DNA of 64,000 nt from Craterostigma plantagineum (lineage: Eukaryota > Streptophyta > Magnoliopsida > Lamiales > Linderniaceae): positions 16,014,001 through 16,078,000 of the forward strand of contig JAPQWV010000018.1 of NCBI GenBank assembly GCA_027422505.1. The letters are read 5' to 3'. The notes under the pieces are model-generated. The model saw only the letters and a list, made by a program, of their open reading frames with translations. It was not told the origin of the DNA and did not search any database. The position numbers and the translations under genes are program-made. Positions 48,033 to 60,931 of the stretch are shown piece by piece. How positions within the stretch are numbered: the first letter of the stretch is position 1; each line of letters opens with the position of its first letter.

Positions 48033-48040
48033 GTATTTTG

Positions 48041-49709
48041 TAGGGGTGGTAAACCGATCAGGTTGGGTCACCTTCGGGTTCAACCCGTTTAATAAACGGG
48101 TTGAAAACTTCAACTTGACCTGACATGTTTACTTAAACAGGTTGAAAAATTAAACCCAAACCCAACCTGCTTTAACCCTAACCCAACCCGCCAACCCGTT
48201 TAAAATTAAAAAAGAGAAGAAAAAAACAAAATTTAGAATTATAAATCCAAATTAAACAAAAAAAGGAGAACTAATGCAATTTTTTTTCTAAAAACATCAT
48301 GTGTGAGCGTGAGAGTGGCTAGATAATTAGGGTTAATCCTTTTACCTTATTTATATTTAGGCTTAATTATTTTTTTGGTCCCGTATGTTAGGGGGGTTTG
48401 CGTTATAGGACCAGTATTTTGAGGTTTTGCAGTATAGGGACTTTAAGTCCCGAAAAGACGGCATTTTTAGGACAGTATACGCCCCGACCCGGTATTTTGA
48501 CCCAAACCCGCCGACGTGGAATACGACCCGCTGACGTGTGTTCTTAAAAAATTAGCGACTTCCGTCGCTAAAATGAAAAAATTAAAAATAAAATAAAATA
48601 AAATACTTTAGCGACGGATATTCCGTCGCTAAACTGAAAATAAAAAAAATAAAAATAATTAGCGAAGCGACGGAAAATCGTCGCCAAACTGGAAAAATAA
48701 AAAAAAATTAAAAAGTAACGGTTGGAATTATAGTTATTAACAATTTGAAATTATTAACAATTTAACAATTTTTATGTTGGAATTATAATTATGAACAATT
48801 TCAAACACATTGTTAATAATTATTTATATTGTTAACATATAACTAATCTTAAAGGTTAGAAATACTATATAGCTTCGGAATTTACGTTAATCAATATAAT
48901 TATTAACATTAGGTTTGAAATTTCAATTTTTGTAATGAAATAGAAATAGTAATAATGAAAATTGTTAGTTAATTATTAATTATTTCAAATTGTTAATAAT
49001 TATAATTCCAAGCATGATTATTCTTTCGCGGTATAGTATTCTAACCTTTAAGATTAGGTGTATGTTAACAGTATGTTTGAAATTTCAATTTTTGTAAAGA
49101 AATAGAGATAGTAATAATTAAAATTGTTTAATAATTTCAAATTGTTAATAATTATAATTGTTAATATATAGTATTTCTAACTGTAGCTAATTTATTTTTT
49201 TATTTTTCTAGTTATCCGTCGCTAATCCGTCGCTAACTATTTTTATTTTTTTTATTTTTTCAGTTTAGCGACGGAATTTTCGTCGCTAATTTTTTAAGAA
49301 CACACGTCAGCGGGTCGTATTCCAAGTCGGCGGGTTTGGGTCAAAATACCGGGTCGGGCGTATACTGTCTTAAAAATGCCGTCTTTTCGAAACTTAAAGT
49401 CCTTATACTGCAAAACCTCAAAATATTGGTCCCTATACGCAAACCCCCCTAACATACGGGACCAAAAAAATAATTAAGCATTTATATTAATATATGTTAA
49501 TAATATATATTATTTGGGTTAAATGGGTTGATTTCAGGTTAATCCGGGTTGATTTCGGGTTGAAAATCCGAACCCTAACCTAACCCACTTAATAATTGGG
49601 TTGGGTTTACCCATTTACGTAAATAGGTAAAAAATGATAACCCGAACTTGCTATTTTCGGGTGCAGTTCGTTTCGGGTTGGCGGGTTGGGTCGATTTTTA
49701 ACAGCCCTA
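48041..49709. mobile_element. hAT-type MITE carrying a nested foldback element
   Basis: Starts TAGGGGTGGTAAA and ends TTTAACAGCCCTA, with the perfect 8-bp duplication GTATTTTG at 48033-48040 and 49710-49717. Both ends carry clusters of CCAACCCG/CGGGTTGG words. The element without its insert would be about 550 bp and non-coding. The nested foldback occupies 48358-49479. Confidence 0.85.
48358..49479. mobile_element. foldback element with ~215-bp terminal inverted repeats
   Basis: The ends (GGCTTAATTATTTTTTTGG) are inverted copies over about 215 bp (to about 48575 and from about 49262). Flanked by the 9-bp word ATTTATATT at 48349-48357 and 49480-49488, as for Mutator-type insertion. Just inside each arm are short palindromic pairs of TTAGCGACGGA and TCCGTCGCTAA. 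The middle also has loose inverted symmetry. Non-coding; a transcript would fold into a long hairpin. Confidence 0.82.
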
Positions 49710-49719
49710 GTATTTTGTT

Positions 49720-50187
49720 TAGTATCGTTAATTGGGCCCGCAGCCCGCGGGTACCCCGCCCCGCCAACTGTCATTTCTCTGGCCCGGCAGAGGGCGTTCC
49801 TAGGCAGGCAAGCCTGCGTGGGCCGCAGGCTCTGGGCCTGGCGGGCCGCGGGCAGGCCCACCAGGAATTATAGTATGTTTTTTATTACATATTGATATAT
49901 AAATAAATTATATCGGTATATTAGTATTTTGTAGCTCCAATTTTTAATTTAGTCAAGTTTAATAAACTAAATAAATTATTATTACAAGATGAGATTTTAT
50001 TAGAATTAATTTCGAGCTTAAATATTTATATTGTTTTTCTTTATTTTTTATGTTCCTTTATTTAAATTCGGGCGGGCCTTCATTTTCCAGGCCCACCGAA
50101 CGGCGGGCTTACCCGTGCCCGCCTCGCAAAGGCAGGCTTTGGCGGGTACGGGCCGGCCTGCATCGCGGACCCGTTTTGACATTACTA
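49720..50187. mobile_element. probable small hAT-type MITE with GC-rich ends
   Basis: The ends, TAGTATCGTTAATTGGGCCC on the left and TAGTAATGTCAAAACGGGTC read inward from the right, are an imperfect inverted pair. The flanking octamers ATTTTGTT and AATTTGAT agree at 6 of 8 positions. The terminal ~130 bp are rich in GGCGGGCC-type words around an AT-rich centre, like the element at 3523-4012. Confidence 0.5.
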
Positions 50188-50330
50188 AATTTGATCATTA
50201 TACCAACCAAACTCATTAGATTTCTACACCTTAATTATAATTTTCAATGACGTGTCGATAATCCAATAAAATTGTGCTTTCCCGTGTGTAGGGAATAATA
50301 GACCCGATATTTTATACTGAGCTTTTATAA

Positions 50331-51564
50331 GGCTTTTTAAATTAAATAATGCAGAAAAAAATAATAATTAATTAAATAGGGTCGTTTTTGAAATAATTAA
50401 CAAAATAGGATAGATCGCATTTAATATCCGCGACGTCGCGCCCATTGGTGCGACGTCGCTCCCATTAGGAGCGATGCTCCTTTCACTTTTTTTTTGTTTT
50501 TATTTGATTCGCCCCTTATGGGCGACAACCTCTTTTGTTTTGTTTTTTTTTTTACTTATTTTATATTTATTAATAATATAATCCACCTAATCATTAAATC
50601 GTCGTTATTTCACGTGATTTACATTATAAAAATCAATAAACGCATCTAAATTATTGTTTGTTTTACGACGATTAAAATGATATGCATATCTTATATTTTT
50701 CGATATTCAAATATATTTTTTATTTTTATGAATAAAAAAATATTTAAATTGGTCCAGTATTCGAAAAATATAAGATATGTATATCATTTTAATCGTCGTG
50801 AAACAAACAATAAATTAGATGCGTTTATTGATTTTTATTATGTACATCACATGAGCATCACCCCTGATCCAATTTCTAATTGAGTGTCGCCCCTCATCGT
50901 TATTTCACACTATTCTAAATGTGTGTCGCCCCTCATCGTTATTTCATGTAATTGGATCAGGGGCGACACTCATTAGAATAGTGTGAAATAACGACGAGGG
51001 GCGACACTCATTTAGAAATTGGATCAGGGTGATGCTCATGTGATTTACATAATAAAAATCGATAAACGCATCTAATTTATTGTTTGTTTCACGACGATTA
51101 AAATGATATACATATCTTATATTGAAAATTATTTAATTTATTCAAATTTAAGTATTTTTTGATTCATAAAAATAAAAAATATATTTGAATATCGAAAAAT
51201 ATAAGATATGCATATCATTTTAATCTTCGTGAAATAAACAATAAATTAGATGCGTTTATTAATTTTTATAATGTAAATCACGCGAAATAACGACGATTTA
51301 ATGATTTGGTGGATTATATTATTAATAAATATAAAATAAGTAAAAAATAAAAAAAATAAAAAGAGGTTGTCGCCCCTTAGGGCGACTCAAATAAAAACAA
51401 AAAAAAGTCAAAGGAGCATCGCTCCTAATGGTAGCGACGTCGCGCCTAATGGGTGCGGCGTCGTGGGTATTAAACGCGATCTACCCTATTTTTGTTAATT
51501 ATTTCAAAAACGACCCTATTTAATTAATTATTATTTGTTTTTGCATTATTTAATTTAAAAAGCC
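50331..51564. mobile_element. strongly palindromic foldback element
   Basis: Starts GGCTTTTTAAATTAAATAAT and ends with its inverse. Flanked by the perfect 9-bp duplication CTTTTATAA (50322-50330 and 51565-51573). The two halves are inverted near-copies to the centre at about 50947, so the whole 1.23 kb is one palindrome. Embedded in the AT-rich arms are GC islands with GCGACGTCGC, GGAGCGATGCTCC and GGGCGACA words. No coding capacity. Confidence 0.88.
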
Positions 51565-51804
51565 CTTTTATAAACTATATAAGAAATATTGATTTTTTTT
51601 ATAAGTCATTTCTCTTATCCTACGCGACAAATTCGTACGAAGAACAAACATAATATCTTCTCAACAGCCTCGGTAGACTATTCAGGTGCAGGTCTTGAGT
51701 TCGAATTCGCCTATAATCCTTGACAATCGTAGCTTACGTAGAAAGAGATGAGACAATTGGGTCATAGGAATCACTGTCTCTCGAAGTCTTCATTGTCTTA
51801 TAGT

Positions 51805-52568
51805 CAATGTTTTAATAAGCGATACATAGCGCGCCACGTGGCGCACTATTACCTGGTTTTTTTGGAAAAACGCGTCCTAGCTTGTACTAAATAGTGTTTG
51901 TTTGTTTTTTATAGGGGTGGTTCGGTACGGTATACCGTATCAAAACTGTGATATCGTATACCGTACCAAAATTTCGGTATCCAAAAAAATCATACCAATA
52001 CCATACCAAATTTCGGTATACCTTAAATTTCGATACGGTATCTTACCGAAATTTCGGTATGGTATCGGTATCATACCTTCTATACCATTCATACTGAAGG
52101 CTTTTTACCATGCATGTCTCGTGACTCGTTAATTCGTTGTTTGGAATTTTTATTCAATTCAAACTCCTTAGGCCCCAATAAGCTAGATTATTAATACCAA
52201 AAATTTTTCAAAATAAAAGGATTTTTTAACCTTAAATAATTTACATATTTTAGCTAGTCTCCTTAATAAGACAAAAACCTTTACATAACCACAAAATACA
52301 ACTTTATATACAGATTAACTAGAACGAAGCGGCTATATTTAAAAAATTAGTGAAGATTAACAAAAAGTAATTGCATTGCATCTTCACGCTTTCAAAAATC
52401 ATGAAAAATATTAAAAATGCAAAAATTAAATGTTACTTGAGTTACATGAGTAAAATATGATGGGCTTAATATTAGAAAGTTGTGTATAAGTTAATAATTT
52501 ATGGGCTAAATAAGTTTATGAAGATCCTTAATTTTTCATTTTATATTTTTTTATAATATATGTAGATA

Positions 52569-52602
<34 letters not shown>

Positions 52603-53152
52603 ATATATTAAAAATTTTAGAATTTCGGTATTCGGTATAATCGGTATACCTAATTTTAAAAACTTGCATACCATTACCGTACTGAAACTTTTCGGTACGG
52701 TATCATACCTTACCAAAAACTTCGGTATACCAAAATTTTCGATATTTTCGATACGATTCGATACGATAAGGACGGTATTTCGATATTTCGATATTTTTCC
52801 CCAGCCCTAGTTTTTTATTTGTTTTATGGGCTTATTTATAATGGACTTATAATAAATTAGAAAAGAAATAATTCTTTACTTTTTACTTGTGCTTATTTTT
52901 ATTGTTGGGCTTAATTTTAATATATCATTCATATATTTTATTTCAAAAACTTTCATATAATATTTTTATTTCATTAAATTTGTAGAGAAAATATTGATTT
53001 TTGGTATCGAAATTACAATGATCCCGAAAACAATGTGACCAACATAGCATTTGAGGTCGATTATCCAAAATACTCACGCGATACGCTACGTTATCTACGC
53101 TACGCAATATCGGAATTAAACGCGACAACGCAATGCGCGTTTTAAAACATTG
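51805..53152. mobile_element. hAT-type non-autonomous element hosting MITE copy 3
   Basis: The outer ends are CAATGTTTTAA and TTTAAAACATTG, flanked by CTTATAGT (51797-51804) and TTTATAGT (53153-53160), a 7-of-8 octamer duplication. Its own sequence amounts to ~440 bp, rich in CGCGATACGC-like words near both ends; the rest is the nested MITE at 51912-52809. Confidence 0.72.
51912..52809. mobile_element. hAT-type MITE, ~0.9 kb family, copy 3 (inverted)
   Basis: Opposite orientation to copies 1 and 2. Starts TAGGGGTGG and ends CCAGCCCTA, with the perfect 8-bp duplication GTTTTTTA at 51904-51911 and 52810-52817. Subterminal GGTATACC/CGGTAT words and interior words (for example ACCACAAAATACAACTT, inverted) match the other copies. 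A (GT)n/(TA)n microsatellite lies at 52568-52603. Confidence 0.88.
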
Positions 53153-53160
53153 TTTATAGT

Positions 53161-53793
53161 CGATAACGAGGTTAAGATCACTTCAAACCGAAATTAGTCA
53201 GAGTAAAAGAATTACGCTGATGAGATAGATATATGGGACTGAAATTAGCCAACACTGAATTACGCTGATGAGATAGATATATGGGACTGAAATTAGCCAA
53301 CACTGAGATTCAGATTACTTCAAACTGAATTTAGTCGAACTGAATTTAGCCGAAATGTAAGACTAGTGTAGTGCTTTATGGGATACCACTTGAAACTACA
53401 GACCTCTCCTAATTCATAATTAGTAGTACATGATACATTTGTAAATAATGAGACAAAGACAACTGACATTAAATGTATGCTTCCATGTCTACGTAGAAAA
53501 TGGGACAGCAATGTAATATCAATGTCCCTATCGATGATAATAATAAAAAAAAAGTTTCAAACATGTGCGAAATATAAAGTTTTGTCCCAAAAGTGAAGTA
53601 GAGAAAAAAATGAAATTATACGAATAAATGATTTAATAATGAGAAAGAAGTGGGTGGCTAAATATTCCACCACACCTAAATTTCCATGAGTACATTTTGT
53701 ATATATTTAAAAGTGAAATTTGGACATTCAACGACAGTTGCCGGGTTTGAAAATGACGAGGTACCAAAAGGAATTGTCATAATTATTTGCAAG
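53161..53793. other. intergenic, with a short tandem duplication
   Basis: A 48-bp unit (AATTACGCTGATGAGATAGA...) is repeated twice without difference at 53210-53305. The remainder is AT-rich and shows no gene. Confidence 0.7.
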
Positions 53794-55470
53794 TGTTAGA
53801 CCTTTTTGGTCCGTATATGTTAGAGAGTTTTGATGAACGATGTAATTGTAATGACATTAGGTCTATAAAATAAGCAATTCGATTTCGGACAAATAAAATG
53901 TCTAAGTTCATGATAATATTCAACCATGCATTGTTTATGAGCTATAAAATCGATTAAGTGTTGAATATTTGAATTGCGTGTGATTCTGTGATGATTTGAT
54001 GGAACTAGGTGATCGCATGTTATAGACAGTCCATGAGATAGGATATATCGTACTGTGCTATATATGGAAATAATGCATGAGATATCCTACTGAGCTATAT
54101 ATGGAAAATATGCTGTTTATATATGGAAAGTGATATATCCGTTGATACTAATTTATTCCTGGACGAAAATCACTTATGCGATTCTTTGCATGCTTTACAC
54201 TGAATTTAATGTGCAATATTAAATTGATATCTTTCCTTGTGTTGATTGGAATATTATATTTAGGAAAGATGTGATTTGATTGTTTTTTTGGATAAGGTGT
54301 TATATGATATAAACGGATGTGATCTCTGAAATAAGGAAAGGTTGACCATGATTGATAAATCGTATTAAGTATTCTCTGATCTGATTTGTGTGCTAAACAT
54401 GGTAATTATACTATGAATCATACATGGAAAACGTGCTGATGTGATGCTATCTTATGTGTGATACTTGGAAAGTAAATCTGGATTGATTCGTTACTAGAAA
54501 CTGACAGCAGGGAATCACTTATGGAAAGTCCTGAAATGGAAAATATATGCGAAATGGTTGAATGAGCTTGAGAACGAAATTGAGTCTTGATATGGAAAAT
54601 AATTATGCTTTAAATGTGCTATATGACCGTTGTGCTGAGTTATTAAGAGCATGATTTATATGGTATGGTTGCATGGAAACTATGCTTGATTAGGTAATTA
54701 TTGTTTGATATGATTTTCCATGTGAAGTGCTATTTGAAAAGGATTATATATGAGCTGCACTTCATGCTTTCGAAGAACTAAGAATTTGCGAATATAAGCC
54801 TACGAAAGATTCTTGAGCAGAAACATACTGAGAGATTCCTGAGTTTCCACTTGTGATAGCTTTCTGCCCACCTGAGCGTTAACCGGCATATCCATCACTG
54901 ATCGAGTGATTTATCCGATATTACATCATAACCTGCCATATATTCTGTCTACGGACGTGTTGTCTTCGGACGTGAGCAATACCAAGGAGGCAAGGTCAAC
55001 GTTTACGCACACGTGAAGGGAAGGACAAGTCCGGGGGCCCTTCGGTAGCGAGCTGTGTCTGTCGGGATCGAGGAGATTCCGAGGAACGAAACTCGGCGTG
55101 TGGTAACCTAGTTGTAGCTAGTGTTTGACTTGTTTCGGTTGTGTATTGGGCTAACCAATCAGTTTTGTATCCAGCTACGGTGCATTATAGTGATTGGTTA
55201 AACTCTTGGGTAGCAAATCCCAAGGAGAGGAGTAAACCCCAGTTGGGGATATAACCTCTATAAAAATCCTGTCTCTCATTTACGTTTCAGTTATTTCGTT
55301 ATCACTGTGAGACAGACCCGACGCACATCCGACGTTACTAGGATATATCAGGCATACTCGTCACAAATATCAGTAGGCATACCTAAGTCACCATACTTAG
55401 CATTTGTGAAAAGAAGCATAAAATTTTATAAGCCTAATTCACCCCCCTCTTAGGCACATTTATATCTTCA
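53794..55470 (+). repeat. 5' LTR of the Sirevirus-like element
   Basis: 1,677 bp, TGTTAGACC...ATCTTCA. It is bounded on the right by the primer-binding site and matched from 63160 by the 3' LTR. The U3 is AT-rich with many TATGGAAA words. A promoter-like TATAAAAAT occurs at about 55258-55266, which would put the transcript start in the last 200 bp. Confidence 0.9.
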
Positions 55471-55472
55471 TT

Positions 55473-55484
55473 TGGTATCAGAGC
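55473..55484 (+). other. primer-binding site, initiator tRNA-Met type
   Basis: TGGTATCAGAGC directly after the 5' LTR, complementary to the 3' end of initiator tRNA-Met, the usual primer for copia elements. Confidence 0.92.
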
Positions 55485-55530
55485 CAGGTTACTCAAACGA
55501 CGGGCCTAACAAGCCTGAGTTAAAGATCTA

Positions 55531-57374
55531 ATGGCTTCTTCGAGTTTTGATGTGTTTGCAGAGGGACAATCCCATTCCAGGCCACCACTCTTCGACGGGA
55601 CAAACTACGCTATATGGAAGAATCGCATGAAGGAATTCCTGATCGCTACAGACTACGACCTGTGGGATATCATCGCAACAGGACCTTACATTCCCAAAAA
55701 TGAAGATGGAACTCCAAGGAAAGGCCCTGATTACAATGTAGTAGACAAGCGAGGAATCTCCTTAAATGCAAAAGCTAAGAACATGATAGCCTGCGCACTC
55801 ACAAGAGAAGAGTACAATCGTGTGAGCTCATGCGAATCTGCCAAGAACATGTGGGACATGCTTCAAGTTACACATGAAGGAACCACTCGAGTTGTGCAAG
55901 AAAGGATAGCCCTCTTAACTCACCAATACGAGCTGTTCAAGATGGAGGACAACGAGACCATAAGCCACATGTATGCCAGATTCATGAACATCATTAATCA
56001 AATGTTCTCGTTGGGAAAGAAAATAGAAGATGGTGAGAAGGTGCGAAAAATCCTGAGATCTCTTCCTAGAGAATTGAATCCCAAAGTGACCGCCATCTAC
56101 GAAGCAAAGGACTTGGACGAACTTTCAGTGTCAGAACTGATCGGATCTCTGACCACCTACGAGATGACTCATACCTCCATCAAGGAAAAACCACCAGTTC
56201 GAAATCAACCAAACATCGCCTTTAATACCGAACAAGAACACGACTCTGAAGGCGAAGAAGAATCTGAGGAGGACCTAATGGAGCAGATTGCCATGCTGAC
56301 CAGAAAGTTTGAAAAGTTTCGGATGAGAAGAAAGTTCAAGGGAAACTCGAAATTCCAACCTAGGAGCAAGGGAATATCGTCATTCGGAAACAATGTACAG
56401 AAATGCTTCAAGTGCAACAAGTCAGGCTACTTTGCCTCAAACTGCCCGATGGAAAATGGTGACAAAAAGATAAAGAAGCAGAAGGCCATGGTCACAAACT
56501 GGGAAGAAGCCGGGAGCGAAGAAGAGGAAGATCTCGCCTACATGGCCGCGGATGATGATCAGCTATCGGATTCATCCACTATTAAGGAAATATTATTTCT
56601 GAATGAATTATATGCTTGGCAAGATGAATCTCATGATAACGCTTCCTCAGCTCTTGAAGTAGATGAAAAAGAAGAGATGTTTGAAATAATTCAAATGCAG
56701 AAAGAAGGATTAAGTCACTCAACTCACAAGTGAAGGGTCTAATTAGGCAACGAGATGAAGTAGCTAGAGAGAAGCATCAAAGGGATCTAGAAAATGAGCG
56801 CCTGAAAGCCGAGCTAGAGACTCTTAAGAAAGAAAAAACTTTGTGTAATTGCGAGCAATTTGGGAAGCAAAAGAGTATATCTAGAGACATGTCCGCCCTT
56901 AAGGATTTCCTAGATGAAAAATCTCATACTAATGTTAGATTTCTTGAAGGACAACAAAATCTTGATATGTTACTCAGTATTCCCGCACAAATCGGGAAAA
57001 CAGGATTAGGATATTCCACAACACATGAACATGCTGCACCTGCACAAAATGTTAGGAAACCTAAATGTTTTTCATGTGGTCGTCTTGGTCATTACGCTAA
57101 CCATTGTTTCTTGAAGAAAGCTGATAAATCTAGATATGTCTGGAGACCTAAGAAAGTTCCTGAAGTTTCTAACTCTGGCCAGCCTGTGTCTGAGAGATCA
57201 CAGCCTGTGACACATGATATACCACTTGTTAACAGGAATTATTTTGCTGCTAACCGTTTAGGACCCAATCAAAATTGGGCACCTCAGAAAAGAACTGATT
57301 CATGCAGGTACAAAGAAGAAAATCCAGTAAGAAGAACAAGTGGTACCTCGACAGTGGGTGTTCCCACCATATGA
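55531..57374 (+). pseudogene. gag region of the copia element, two frames
   Basis: The first frame (55531-56733, 400 residues) is a copia-type Gag (UBN2 class: PPLFDGTNYAIWKNRMKEFL). It has an acidic, Lys-rich C-terminal part and a zinc knuckle near residues 292-305 in which the expected histidine is tyrosine (CFKCNKSGYFASNC). The frame shifts just before 56733 and continues in another frame (56730 on) with a coiled coil and a second, intact knuckle CFSCGRLGHYANHC. A further shift near 57325-57345 leads into the protease. Gag would form the particle and bind RNA. Confidence 0.88.
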
Positions 57375-60300
57375 CAGGTGATATCAGTAAGTTTGTGTCG
57401 GTGAAAGCGTATGATGGAGGATATGTCTCCTACGCCGACAACACAAAACCTAAGGTTATAGGAGTTGGAACTGTCGGTAACACGTTACATACTACTATAG
57501 ATGACGTATGGTTGGTTAAGAATCTAGAACATAACCTCATTAGCATCAGTCAATTATGCGATAAAGGTCATACGGTTACGTTTGAAAATGATAAGTGTGT
57601 GGTTAGAAATAATAATAAGGTTCTATTCAGTGCATCTAGGGATAGAAATATATATTGTATAACTCTTGATGATATCACTGACCAGAATGTCAAGTGTCTA
57701 GCAGTTACACAGGATGACACCTGGTTATGGCACAGACGCCTAGGACATGCCAACATGGAATTGCTATCTCACATTACAAGCAATACACTGATACGAGGTG
57801 TTCCTGACATAAAGTTTGTCAAGGACAAAACATGCAAGGCATGCCAGATGGGCAAGCAGACTAAGACATCTTTCAAAGCAAAGAATGTGATATCTACATC
57901 CAGACCTCTGGAACTGCTGCATCTCGACCTTTTTGGTCCGGTTCGGACGATGTCTCTGCGAGGTAAAAGATATGCCTTTGTCATCGTTGATGATTACTCC
58001 AGGTATACTTGGGTGATATTCCTTGCACATAAGAATGAGGCATTAGACAACTTTGCATCGCTAGTAAAGAGATTTGAAAATGAAAAAGAAACGAACTTAT
58101 GTAGGATACGAAGTGATAACAGTCTGGAATTTGATAGTAAGTCGTTTGCATCATTCTGTGATCAGTATGGATATAGTCATAATTTCTCTGCTCCTATAAC
58201 CCCCCAACAGAACGGTGTTGAACGTAAAAACAGGGTATTACAGGAAATGGCTAGATCTATGTTACATGAGTATGATATTCCTAAACAGTTCTGGGCGGAA
58301 GCCGTTAGTACAGCTTGTTACGTGTCTAACCGTATCTTTCTTAGGCCGATATTAAAGAAGACTTCTTATGAAATCTGGCATGGTAGAACTCCAAATATAG
58401 GTTACTTTCATGTGTTCGGATGTAAATGTTTTATCTTGAACGATAGAGATAAGAGAGGAAAATTTGACTCTAAGGTTGATGAAGGGATATTCCTTGGTTA
58501 CAGTCTTACGTCTAAGGCATATCGTGTTTACAATAAAAGAAAGCTGACTGTTCAGGAATCCATACATGTTACTTTTGATGAGATGCCTAACGCAGATGCT
58601 ACTGATGAGGAAGGTATAGATTTGCCTTGTGCAGAATTGCAGGATATCAAAGACAGTGAGGAAGATATTCCTAAAGATGAAAATGCTGAAACAGTGGAAC
58701 CAGAAGCTGGAGAGCTGCAACCTAGAAAATGGAAACATGCTTCTAGTCATCCAACAGATCAAGTGATAGGAAATATCAGATCTGGAATCAAAACTCGAGC
58801 AACTGTACGAAATCAAGATACGGAGGAATCTCATGATGTACTGCTCTCACTGATGGAACCAAAGACAGTCCATGAAGCCCTGGAAGATATATCGTGGGTC
58901 TCTGCCATGGAAGATGAGTTATCTCAGTTCGAAAAGAGCGAAGTGTGGACACTCGTAAAACGACCAGACGATAAATCCATCATAGGAACCAAATGGGTCT
59001 TCCGCAACAAACTCGACGAACACGGTAATGTCACAAGAAACAAAGCGAGGTTAGTTGCAAAAGGTTATTCCCAAGAGGAAGGTATTGATTTCGATGAAAC
59101 TTTTGCACCGGTAGCTAGACTAGAATCTATACGTGTCTTACTTGCATATGCATGCTTTAAACGTTTTAAACTTTTTCAAATGGACGTAAAAAGTGCATTT
59201 TTAAATGGTTTTATAAATGAGGAGGTTTATGTAGAACAACCACCGGGCTTTGCTAGGGAAGACTTTCCAAATCATGTTTTTAAATTAAATAAAGCATTAT
59301 ATGGTTTAAAGCAGGCTCCTAGGGCATGGTATGAAAGGCTAAGTAAGTTTCTGATTGACATAGGATTTTCGACTGGAACTATTGATAACACGCTGTTTAT
59401 TAAGTATGAAGGTGATCACATGATACTGGTCCAAATTTACGTTGATGATATCATATTTGGAAGTACTAATATCATTCTCTGTGAGGAATTTTCTAAGTCT
59501 ATGCAGAAGGAATTTGAGATGAGCTTAATGGGTGAGCTGAACTACTTCCTCGGGTTGCAAATAAAGCAGCTTAACAATGGGACCTTCGTATCCCAGACGA
59601 AATACAGCAGGGAATTGCTGACAAAATTCGGGATGAGTGATTCCAAAGCAATTTCCACCCCTATGCATCAGACCACCAAAATAGACATTGATGAATCAGG
59701 TACACCTGTTGATCAAACACAATATTGAGGTATGATTGGAAGCCTTCTCTACTTAACTGCTAGTCGCCCTGATATCATGTTTTCTGTTGGTATGTGTTCG
59801 AGATATCAGTCTGACCCTAGGGAATCTCACTTGACCACAGTTAAGCGGATACTTAGATATATCAAGGGTACTGTCATTTTGGTCTGTGGTACTCTTATAC
59901 GGATGACTTCCCATTAATGGGATATTCCGACGCCGACTATGCTGGCTGTAGGGAAGATAGGAAAAGTACCAGTGGAACTTGCCAATTACTTGGGAATTCC
60001 TTGGTAACTTGGTCTAGTAGAAAGCAAAATGTTGTCGCCCTCTCCACAACCGAAGCTGAATATATGGCCTTAGGAAATTGTTGTCAACAAGTTCTTTGGA
60101 TGAAACAAACCCTTAGTGATTTCGGGTTAAGTTATGACAATATCCCTATTCTGTGTGATAGCACTAGTGCCATTAGTATTACTAAGAATCCCGTGCATCA
60201 TTCTCGTACTAAGCATATTGAGGTTAAACATCATTTTATACGAGACCATGTTCAGAAGGGGAATATCAGTGTGGAATTCGTAGGAACAAATGATCAGCTT

Positions 60301-60399
60301 GCTGATATCTTCACTAAACCCCTAATAGATGCAAGATTCTGCGACATCCGTGATCGATTGGGAATCCTCGAGCTTAATAAGGTTAGTAAATCTGCCTAA
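57302..60399 (+). pseudogene. pol region: protease, integrase, reverse transcriptase, RNase H
   Basis: The open frame 57302-59728 holds the protease motif [11 protein letters not shown], the GAG-pre-integrase segment [15 protein letters not shown], the integrase core ([16 protein letters not shown] in place of the usual GG-containing form, QQNGVERKN with one residue fewer than usual) and RT with [13 protein letters not shown] at 59726-59728 interrupts the frame, which continues in phase (GSLLYLTASRPDI). It then shifts near 59890-59915 into the RNase H part (DADYAGCREDRKSTSG, LSTTEAEYMA) ending at 60399. At least one nonsense codon and one frameshift, plus substitutions around the integrase motif, make it non-functional as read. 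Confidence 0.92.
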
Positions 60400-60931
60400 T
60401 TCTATCATTTATTCTAGGTTTTTCTATTTTAGATAGAAACTCATAGTAACTCTACCTTAAGATATTCATTTAGCCCTTAGAATATTTCCGTAAATCTTAT
60501 AGATCTTTCCTTGAGTAATTCTCGTATTTTAGGAAGAAATTCGTAGATAGACATTCCTTCAGCCATCTAGTTTATTTTAGGAATATCCGATCTTCTGGAT
60601 CTGTCCTTAAATGTGATCAGGTTATTTTAGGAAGGAACTCGTAGATATCATTCCAGCCGTTCAGTTATTTTAGGGAACTCATTTATTTAAAATATATTCC
60701 TTTCAGCCCAGTCAAATCCCTTCCATAATTATGAGATCCTGACAAATCAGCCCGATATCTCTGACAGTTTTCCACTTTCCAACTTCGAAATTTCAAATTT
60801 CAAATTTCAAATCTCATCCTTATCTCTTCCTAAAATAAACCGACCCTATTCTTTAAATTCAAAACCGTTCCTTATCATCATAAACTCATTCATCTTCTCC
60901 AAGCTTCCTTTCAAACCCTAACTTCTGAAAA
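60400..60931 (+). other. spacer between pol and the env-position ORF
   Basis: Non-coding, with three diverged repeats built around TATTTTAGGAA(G/T) and CTCGTAGATA (about 60520-60690). No gene seen. Confidence 0.6.

Noticed and set aside
51680..51710. tRNA-like B box (GAGTTCGAATTC)
   Set aside because: No A box or cloverleaf could be built around it; perhaps a SINE remnant but not supportable.
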